Shown here in pieces: positions 9,333 to 15,559 of a stretch of DNA of 64,000 nucleotides. The stretch lies in NCBI GenBank assembly GCA_030148425.1, contig JASBTM010000006.1, positions 62,001 through 126,000 of the forward strand, given 5' to 3'. Source of the DNA: Hyphomicrobium sp. GTDB lineage: Bacteria > Pseudomonadota > Alphaproteobacteria > Rhizobiales > Hyphomicrobiaceae. A program made the position numbers and the translations under genes. A model generated the notes under the pieces. That model made no database searches, was not told the DNA's origin, and saw nothing but the letters and a program-made list of their open reading frames with translations. How positions within the stretch are numbered: the stretch's first letter is position 1; each line of letters begins with the position of its first letter.

Positions 9333-10130
9333 ATGCTGATTGATGCGCAGATCTATCTCGGTGTCGCTCTTGCAGGTTTGGTGAGCTTTCTCTCGCCTTG
9401 CGTGTTGCCGCTGGTGCCGCCTTATCTCGGATACATTGGCGGCACGACACTCGATCAGTTGACCGGCGAAGAGAGCGTTGATCGCCGCGTCTGGCTTCGC
9501 GTCGTCGCATCCGCCGTCTTCTTCGTATTGGGCTTCACGACGGTATTCGTCTGTCTCGGCGCTGGCGCGAGCACCATCGGGCAGGTGCTGCTTTCCTACC
9601 GTGCTTCGCTCGGCACGCTCGCTGGCATCGTGATCATTCTGTTCGGGCTGCACTTTCTTGGCATACTCAAAGTGCATCTCTTCTATAGCGAAGCGCGGTA
9701 CTCGGCAGCTGCAACGGAGGCTAGCTTCGCTGGCGCCTATGTCATGGGACTGGCGTTCGCGTTCGGCTGGACGCCCTGCATCGGGCCGGTGTTGGCGACG
9801 GTTCTAACGCTCGCCGCGAGCGAGTCGAGCATGCTCGCCGGAGTGAAACTGCTCTTCATCTATTCGCTCGGATTGGGCATCCCCTTCATTCTCGCGGCTG
9901 TCGCGGTACGGCCGTTTCTCGGCTTCATGCATAAGTTCAAGCGGCATTTCGCGACGCTCGAGAAGGTGATGGGTCTGCTGCTGGTGGTCACCGGATTGCT
10001 GTTCGTATTCGGCGCGCAGAATTGGTTCAGCCAGTGGATGCTCGAGAATTTTCCGGCACTCGGCAGGATTGAATCCTATGTCACTCCGGCTGATCTCGGC
10101 GCTGAAATCCTGAAGCAGGGCGGACACTGA
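9333..10130 (+). CDS. ccdA: CcdA-family thiol reductant exporter for cytochrome c biogenesis
   Basis: Membrane protein that passes electrons from cytoplasmic thioredoxin to periplasmic thiol enzymes, for example to keep apocytochrome c haem sites reduced. The 265 residues form about six hydrophobic segments. The redox cysteines sit in the family motifs SFLSPCVLPLVPP (Cys23) and FGWTPCIGP (Cys149). The frame is open much further upstream inside pgk, but homology begins at this ATG, which has GAAAGAGG just upstream. It follows pgk by 29 nt and precedes thiD by 14 nt, so it is likely cotranscribed with both. Need for cytochrome c in methanol oxidation makes the location sensible, though the link is inference. 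Confidence 0.92.
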   Translation: MLIDAQIYLGVALAGLVSFLSPCVLPLVPPYLGYIGGTTLDQLTGEESVDRRVWLRVVASAVFFVLGFTTVFVCLGAGASTIGQVLLSYRASLGTLAGIVIILFGLHFLGILKVHLFYSEARYSAAATEASFAGAYVMGLAFAFGWTPCIGPVLATVLTLAASESSMLAGVKLLFIYSLGLGIPFILAAVAVRPFLGFMHKFKRHFATLEKVMGLLLVVTGLLFVFGAQNWFSQWMLENFPALGRIESYVTPADLGAEILKQGGH

Positions 10131-10144
10131 AGGCGGTCGAAGCC

Positions 10145-10963
10145 ATGAGCGCCGGAGCGCACCCCATCGCGTTGACGATTGCCGGTTCGGATCCCTCCGG
10201 CGGCGCCGGCATTCAAGCCGACCTCAAAACCTTTTCCGCGCTCGGCGTTTACGGCGCGAGCGTGCTGACCGCTTTGACCGCGCAAAACACATCCGGCGTG
10301 ACGGGCGTGTTTTCGGTTCCGCTGGACTTTATTGCCGACCAGTTCCGGGCGGTCGTCTCGGATCTCTCCGTAACGGCGATGAAGACTGGAATGCTGGGTG
10401 ACGCGGAAACCGTGGAGGTCGTTTCGAAGCTCTTGGGTGAAGTGCCCGGTGTTCCGGTGGTCGTCGATCCGGTCATGGTCGCGACGAGCGGCGACGTGCT
10501 GCTTCGGCCCGACGCTGTCGAGGCCGTCAGAAGTATGCTCATCCCGCGCGCGGCGTTGATTACGCCCAATCTGCCGGAGGCCGCGCGGTTGCTCGATCGG
10601 CCGGAAGCCGTCAACGAAGACGAGATGCGCATTCAGGCTGAGGGGCTGATGGCTTTCGGATGTGGCGCTGTCCTTTTGAAAGGCGGCCACGGCCGCGAGG
10701 CCGAGGTGGTCGATATCCTCTTCGATGGGCAAACGCACACTGCGTTTCGGCGTCCGCGCATCGAGACGACCAAGACGCATGGCACCGGCTGCACGCTCTC
10801 GGCCGCAATTGCCGCCGGATTGGCGACAGGCATGGACCTCGCTCAGGCCGTTGCTCGAGCAAAAGACTTTGTTTGGAACGCGTTGTCGTCCGGTTCACAT
10901 ATGCATGTTGGAAAAGGTGTGAACGGCCCCATCGACCACAATTTCGCACTCAGAAAATTATAA
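10145..10963 (+). CDS. thiD: Hydroxymethylpyrimidine/phosphomethylpyrimidine kinase
   Basis: Ribokinase-fold enzyme that phosphorylates HMP and HMP-P in thiamine synthesis. The 272 residues begin with the diagnostic IALTIAGSDPSGGAGIQADL, continue with YGASVLTALTAQNT, VVDPVMVATSGD and LITPNLPEA, and carry the anion-hole and catalytic motif GTGCTLSAAIAAGLA near residue 214. The start lies 14 nt after ccdA. Thiamine diphosphate is the cofactor of the transketolase encoded upstream, a possible functional link but not a strong one. The candidate RNA region follows it. Confidence 0.95.
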   Translation: MSAGAHPIALTIAGSDPSGGAGIQADLKTFSALGVYGASVLTALTAQNTSGVTGVFSVPLDFIADQFRAVVSDLSVTAMKTGMLGDAETVEVVSKLLGEVPGVPVVVDPVMVATSGDVLLRPDAVEAVRSMLIPRAALITPNLPEAARLLDRPEAVNEDEMRIQAEGLMAFGCGAVLLKGGHGREAEVVDILFDGQTHTAFRRPRIETTKTHGTGCTLSAAIAAGLATGMDLAQAVARAKDFVWNALSSGSHMHVGKGVNGPIDHNFALRKL

Positions 10964-11069
10964 CGTGCGGACGAGGTTTCGCACGTTCCGCCTTAAGTCG
11001 TTCGACATGTTGCGAGCGCGCATCTCGAAACGTCGACTCGCCGTGCGTGAGAAGAGTCAAGACTTGCGC

Positions 11070-11211
11070 CCATAGATGGACTTTGGCAGCTTGCCCGCGT
11101 TTTCTGCGGTTACTCCGCAGCTCAAAGACTCCGGGGGGAGCGCCAAGCTAGTTTCGAGGGATTGAAACGGGGCTTGGCAAGAACCGGTCCGCTTCGGCGG
11201 GCCGGTTTTTT
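11070..11211 (+). ncRNA. Putative structured small RNA: three hairpins ending in a terminator
   Basis: The 388-base gap between thiD and the FadL-like gene has no convincing ORF but holds three successive hairpins. Hairpin 1 is CTGCGG (11104-11109) with CCGCAG (11115-11120). Hairpin 2 pairs GCCAAGC (11142-11148) with GCTTGGC (11172-11178) and inside it GTTTC (11151-11155) with GAAAC (11164-11168), leaving a purine-rich loop GAGGGATT. Hairpin 3 is the terminator. A G-run (GGGGGG near 11133-11138) lies in a single-stranded linker. I do not recognise a known RNA family; signal recognition particle, 6S, RNase P and tmRNA signatures are absent. The 5' end is a guess. It may instead be a structured thiD 3' UTR. 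Confidence 0.45.
11183..11211 (+). terminator. Strong Rho-independent terminator
   Basis: ACCGGTCCGC (11183-11192) pairs over ten positions, with one G-T pair, with GCGGGCCGGT (11197-11206). The loop is the stable TTCG tetraloop, and six T residues follow. It ends the transcript from the thiD side or the candidate small RNA. Confidence 0.92.
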
Positions 11212-11351
11212 GTTGCCGAAGTGGCACAGCGCGGCGGTGTTAGCTCGCTCCCATGGCATTTCACGTTGGAAACCCTGATGTAGGTCGGCAGCGACGCAGC
11301 TAATGTGTCAAATGTGAGGAAGGCGGACTATCTCGTCAGGGGGCGAAAGCG

Positions 11352-12587
11352 ATGCGGAACTCCACAACAAATAAAAAAGCGTTCCGTTTGTTATTCGTCG
11401 GTTTGGGCTTTTCCTGGGGATTTGCCACGGCAGCGTCCGCGGGCGGGTTCGATATTCACGAGCAATCAACCGTCTTCCTGGGGTCGGCTTCGGCGGGCTC
11501 AGCGGCGGGCGGCAGCCTTGGCTCGATGTTCTGGAACCCCGCGGCGACGGCGCAATTCTCGGGCCTCAACACGGAATCCTCGTACACCCTGATCCTGCCC
11601 TACGCGAACATCGATATTAAAAGTTCGCCTTTCGGCTCGGGTAGCAGCGGCAATATCGGCATCGACGCGACGACGAGCGCGAGCTACGGCGCCATGCAGG
11701 TAGGCAAGGACCTCTGGCTTGGCATCGCGGTCAACTCGCCATTCGGGCTCGCGACGAAGCCGGATAATGTAGACTATCCGGGCTCGTATCTCGGAGTGAC
11801 CACCAAACTTCTGACAATCAACGCCAATCCGACGATCGCCTATCGCATCGCGCCAGGCATCACGATCGGCGCGGGCGTACAGATTGAGTGGGCGCAAGCG
11901 AAACTGCAGTTCCGCGATCCAGTCTTAGGATCCATCGCGCAATTCGGCGGGACCGATTGGGGCTTTGGCGGCACCGCCGGTATCACGCTCGAACCGACAG
12001 CGGGAACGACCATCGGTCTCGGTTATCGTTCGCAGATTTCCCACGATCTCCAAGGCACATTCCATTCGGCCCTGTTCACGCAAGGGGCTAATGTTCCTGC
12101 GACCGGCACAGTCAATCTTCCCGATATCGTGACGTTGAGCGGACGGCAGGTCATAACGCCCACCACGCGGCTGCTCGGTACAGTCGAATGGACGAACTGG
12201 AGCGTTTTCAAGGATCTTCCGCTGACGACACCCGCTGGCGGGCTGAAGATCCCGGCGAACTGGGATGACGGGTGGTTTTTCTCAGTTGGTGGCGAATACG
12301 ATTATTCGCCGGGTCTTACGCTCCGTGGCGGCGTCGCCTATGAAATCTCCCCGATCGATTCTGCCACCGGCCGCTTGGTCCAGATCCCCGATAACAACCG
12401 TGTCTGGGTAAGCGTCGGCGCGAGCTACCAGTGGAGCGAGTCGACGACATTGGACATCGGCTACTCGCACATCTTCATCCAGGATGGCGGTGTGGATCTG
12501 TTCACCTCGACCGACATAGGACCGTTCAAGGGTACATCCCAAGCGGCGGTGGATCTCGTGTCTCTCGGCATGCGCACCAAGTGGTAG
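11352..12587 (+). CDS. OmpP1/FadL-family outer-membrane transport protein
   Basis: Outer-membrane beta-barrel of the long-chain fatty acid/hydrophobic compound porin family, 411 residues. It has a signal peptide (FRLLFVGLGFSWGFATAASAG), and the mature start GGFDIHEQSTVFLGSASAGS resembles the FadL N-terminal plug, which normally begins with a G-F motif and an alternating small-residue stretch. Alternating aromatic strands follow, and the C-terminus is VSLGMRTKW, ending in an aromatic residue as usual for barrel assembly signals. The start is ATG, with a G-rich stretch (CAGGGGG) about 10 nt upstream. The gene is flanked by terminators on both sides and is therefore probably monocistronic. The transported substrate is unknown. 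Confidence 0.87.
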   Translation: MRNSTTNKKAFRLLFVGLGFSWGFATAASAGGFDIHEQSTVFLGSASAGSAAGGSLGSMFWNPAATAQFSGLNTESSYTLILPYANIDIKSSPFGSGSSGNIGIDATTSASYGAMQVGKDLWLGIAVNSPFGLATKPDNVDYPGSYLGVTTKLLTINANPTIAYRIAPGITIGAGVQIEWAQAKLQFRDPVLGSIAQFGGTDWGFGGTAGITLEPTAGTTIGLGYRSQISHDLQGTFHSALFTQGANVPATGTVNLPDIVTLSGRQVITPTTRLLGTVEWTNWSVFKDLPLTTPAGGLKIPANWDDGWFFSVGGEYDYSPGLTLRGGVAYEISPIDSATGRLVQIPDNNRVWVSVGASYQWSESTTLDIGYSHIFIQDGGVDLFTSTDIGPFKGTSQAAVDLVSLGMRTKW

Positions 12588-12607
12588 GAAGCCGAGCATC
12601 GCATAAT

Positions 12608-12637
12608 AAAAAACCGGGCCATGGCCCGGTTTTTTTG
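12608..12637. terminator. Bidirectional terminator
   Basis: AAACCGGGCC, an ATGG centre and CCCGGTTT form a perfect palindrome with an A-run before and a T-run after. It can stop transcription from both convergent neighbours. Confidence 0.9.
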
Positions 12638-12667
12638 TAGGTTTCGTTCGATGTCGAAGGCGACGCC

Positions 12668-13216
12668 TTACGCCTCCTCGTCGACCTGCAACTCATGCAG
12701 GATGCTTTCGAGAATGCCTTCGAGCTTATGTGCCGATGTCTCCAGAGCGTCCGCAGCCGCGACCACCCGGTTCGACTGGGAAGCCTGCGATTGGCTCATG
12801 GCGTAGAGCTTGCTGGCGCTGCGGGCGATCTGCTCGCACCCTTTGGGATCGAATGGATTGGCTTGCAGCGACCAGGCGATGTCATGGATATCCTCGGCGG
12901 CCTTGAGCATGGCATGCGTCGGCAACGTGCTTTCGTCGACCGTCGGCCGTGCGAGCAAGGCGCCCCGCGTCTCCGCCATCTGCGCTTTGATCGATTCGAT
13001 TTCGGCTTTCAGCTGTCCAAGCAGAGCGGGGGGCTCGCGCAAGGAGCCCTGGAGGCGGCGAATGGCGTCCTCGAGCAAGGCGCTGTCGAGCCTGCGGGCG
13101 CGTCGGCCGTGCTCGGCGAGGAACCAACGGCCGCGCGCGGTTTCGAGCAGTGTCGCCTCAATGGCACGATATTCGGTTTCAACGTCGTCAGCGGCGAGAG
13201 AAGGAAGAGCCTGCAT
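12668..13216 (-). CDS. Conserved hypothetical helical protein
   Basis: Predicted cytoplasmic protein of 182 residues with no signal peptide or membrane span. The N-terminal segment ETEYRAIEATLLETARGRWFLAEHGRR looks like a conserved helical motif I associate with Rhizobiales hypothetical proteins. The rest is Ala/Leu/Glu-rich and probably coiled coil (LLGQLKAEIESIKAQMAETR), with a C-terminal helical block rich in Asp, Ser and Gln. Its general look recalls CheZ-type helical bundles, but no catalytic signature is visible and I assign no function. I chose the internal ATG because GGAG lies 12 nt upstream; a GTG at 13282 would extend it by 22 residues with poor spacing. It converges with the FadL-like gene. 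Confidence 0.7.
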   Translation of the reverse strand: MQALPSLAADDVETEYRAIEATLLETARGRWFLAEHGRRARRLDSALLEDAIRRLQGSLREPPALLGQLKAEIESIKAQMAETRGALLARPTVDESTLPTHAMLKAAEDIHDIAWSLQANPFDPKGCEQIARSASKLYAMSQSQASQSNRVVAAADALETSAHKLEGILESILHELQVDEEA

Positions 13217-13366
13217 GGCTGTGTTGTGCTCCGCAAAAAATCGTCTCAACGGGTAAGCGATTCGCTGGGGGAGCGGACACAACCTCCGGCTGAACTAAAC
13301 AGGACTTATGCGATGATCGTGAATGTCCCTTGTACGGTGGCCTGAGCATTGGGCTTGGAGATGGGA

Positions 13367-14572
13367 ATGAACATCGGCAGAGCCGCAAACAGGAGTTTCG
13401 CGGTGCGTGTCGCGCTGTTCTATGGCGCGCTGTTCGTCTTCTATGGAATGCACACGCCGTTTTTGCCTGTCTGGCTCAACTGGCGCGGGCTTTCGCCTGA
13501 AGAGATGAGTGCAATCGTTGCGGCGCCTCTCTTCCTCAGGGTGTTCGTTTCTCCCATCGTCGCAATGGCTGCCGACCGAAGCGGAGCGCATCGACGCTAC
13601 CTTGTCACGCTGTCCTGGCTGAGCTTGGCGTTCGTCCTGGCACTTGCGCCGTTCAATTCATTCTGGCCGGTTCTGCTGTTCGCTACGGCGCTGATGCTTT
13701 GCAACTCCACGATCATGCCGCTGATCGAGACGATCGCCGTGGCGGGAGTCCGCCATCGCGGTCTCGATTACGGTCAGATGCGCCTCTGGGGTTCGTTGAC
13801 TTTCGTCGTGGCAAACTTCGCGGGCGGGTTAGCGATTTTTGCGTTTGGGGGTGGTGCTGGCGTATGGCTGATCGCCTTCGGCTGCATCCTCACTGTCGCT
13901 GCGGCGCATGTCCTGCCGCCGGATGAGCGCTTCGAAGATGAAATCAAGCCCGCATTGCCGTTGTGGCGCTCTCCTGCGTTGCGTGACCTGCTGGCGCGGA
14001 AGGACTTCTGTATTTTCTTGATCGCAGCCGGATTGGTGATGTCGGCGCACGCCACGTTCTTCACGTTCGGCATATTGATTTGGGAAAAGCAGGGACTGTC
14101 GGCCGCGTGGTCGGGCACGCTCTGGGCCATCGGGGTATGCGCTGAGGTGATGCTTTTCTCTGCATCGGGAAAGGCCGTTGCGCGGATCGGAGCGGCCCGC
14201 CTGATCGCGCTTGGAGCGGCTGCCTCGATTGTGCGCTGGACCGTGATGGCGTTTGATCCGCCGCTCGCCGTGCTTATTCCGCTGCAGGCTCTGCACGGCG
14301 CGACGTACGGAGCATCGCACATTGGCGCGATCCATTTCATTCACGAGACGGTGGCGCGCGACAAGCAGGGCACTGCGCAGGCGCTCTATGCAACTATTGC
14401 TGCTGGCATCGCCATGGGGTGTGCCACGCTGATAGCCGGATGGCTCTATAGCAGCGCCGGGTCCTTTTCATATTTTGCGATGGTCGCGATCTCGATGATT
14501 TCGCTCGCGGCGGCTATTTGGCTTGTCAGAAGGAAAAGCGGTGCGCCGGTCGCCGCGGTTGGCGCCGTCTAA
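13367..14572 (+). CDS. MFS transporter (HcaT/PPP-like, MFS_1-like group)
   Basis: Inner-membrane carrier of about 401 residues with some 12 hydrophobic helices. The early sequence FYGALFVFYGMHTPFLPVWLNWRG and the loop AMAADRSGAHRR resemble the 3-phenylpropionate-type MFS subgroup, in which helix 1 carries GMHTPFLPVWL. Substrate cannot be told. Three in-frame starts lie close together (TTG 13349, ATG 13361, ATG 13367); I prefer 13367 because GGAG ends six bases upstream. The gene ends 6 nt before the convergent epimerase gene with no clear terminator between. Confidence 0.85.
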   Translation: MNIGRAANRSFAVRVALFYGALFVFYGMHTPFLPVWLNWRGLSPEEMSAIVAAPLFLRVFVSPIVAMAADRSGAHRRYLVTLSWLSLAFVLALAPFNSFWPVLLFATALMLCNSTIMPLIETIAVAGVRHRGLDYGQMRLWGSLTFVVANFAGGLAIFAFGGGAGVWLIAFGCILTVAAAHVLPPDERFEDEIKPALPLWRSPALRDLLARKDFCIFLIAAGLVMSAHATFFTFGILIWEKQGLSAAWSGTLWAIGVCAEVMLFSASGKAVARIGAARLIALGAAASIVRWTVMAFDPPLAVLIPLQALHGATYGASHIGAIHFIHETVARDKQGTAQALYATIAAGIAMGCATLIAGWLYSSAGSFSYFAMVAISMISLAAAIWLVRRKSGAPVAAVGAV

Positions 14573-14578
14573 GCGGTA

Positions 14579-15559
14579 TCAACCCCAGAGTTCGGACTCC
14601 GGCGGAGAGACGATGCCGTTATCGATGCGGAGTCCGTGATCGCGGTCGCGCGCGAGGAGGAGCGGGCCGTCGAGATCGATCCAATCGGCCGAGGGAGCGA
14701 GCAGCATCGCCGGGGCCGCAGCGAGCGATGTGGCGACCATCGAGCCGATCATGATCTTCAGGTCGTGACGGCGTGCGGTTTCGACAAGTCGAATGGCTCC
14801 CGTCAGTCCGCCAGCCTTATCGAGTTTGACGTTCACGGCGTCGTAGCGCCCGACCAATCCTTCGATATCGTCGGCAGTATGCACGCTCTCGTCCGCACAC
14901 AGCGGAACGATGTGCGCAAGGCTTCGCAGCATGTCGTCGTGTCCGGCCGGCAGAGGTTGCTCAATGAGCTCGATACCGCATTCGGCTGCGACGTCGAGCA
15001 AAGGGCGAATAGTTTCGGCGGTCCACGCTTCGTTGGCATCGACGATCAAATGTGCGTCCGGTCGCGCGTGGCGGATCGCACGCATGCGGAGGTCGTCGCC
15101 ATCGCCGCCGAGCTTCAATTTCAACAGCGAAAGATGCGGAACGCGCATCGCCTTTTCGGCCATGACTTCGGGCACGCCGAGGCTGAGCGTGAAGGCCGTG
15201 ACTTTGCTGATGGACTCGGAAAGCCCCGCGAGTTGCGAAACAGGAATACCCGCGCGCTTGCTTTCCAAATCCCAGAAAGCACAGTCGAGGGCGTTGAGCG
15301 CGGCTCCGGGCTTTAGCTGCTGCACGAGGTCGGCGTGGGAGGAGATGTGCTTCGCGACGGAATGGATGGCGTCGAGAACACCTCCGACCGTTTCGCCGTA
15401 ACGCGCGTATGGCACCGCTTCGCCGCGTCCGGTATGCGTGCCGTCTGAAACCTCGGCAACAACGACATCCGCCGTCGTTTTAGCTCCGCGGGATATGACG
15501 AAGGCTTCGCGAAGCGGCCAGCTTTCGTGCCGGGCAATAATCGTCAGCGGAACGCGCAC
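14579..15559 (-). CDS. L-Ala-D/L-Glu (dipeptide) epimerase, enolase superfamily
   Basis: Predicted cytoplasmic enzyme of 326 residues that epimerises L-Ala-D-Glu from murein peptides so that the peptide can be degraded or recycled. The superfamily signatures are in order: the KxK base in LLKLKLGG, the metal ligands in VDANEAW, IEQP and ADES, and the second base in KLDKAGGLTGA, followed by MIGSMVATSLAAAPA. The GTG start directly abuts the TAA stop of the large coiled-coil gene upstream, so the two are one transcription unit. A murein-recycling enzyme joined to a candidate growth-pole protein hints at a cell-wall link, which is inference. Exact dipeptide specificity is not readable. Confidence 0.87.
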   Translation of the reverse strand: MRVPLTIIARHESWPLREAFVISRGAKTTADVVVAEVSDGTHTGRGEAVPYARYGETVGGVLDAIHSVAKHISSHADLVQQLKPGAALNALDCAFWDLESKRAGIPVSQLAGLSESISKVTAFTLSLGVPEVMAEKAMRVPHLSLLKLKLGGDGDDLRMRAIRHARPDAHLIVDANEAWTAETIRPLLDVAAECGIELIEQPLPAGHDDMLRSLAHIVPLCADESVHTADDIEGLVGRYDAVNVKLDKAGGLTGAIRLVETARRHDLKIMIGSMVATSLAAAPAMLLAPSADWIDLDGPLLLARDRDHGLRIDNGIVSPPESELWG

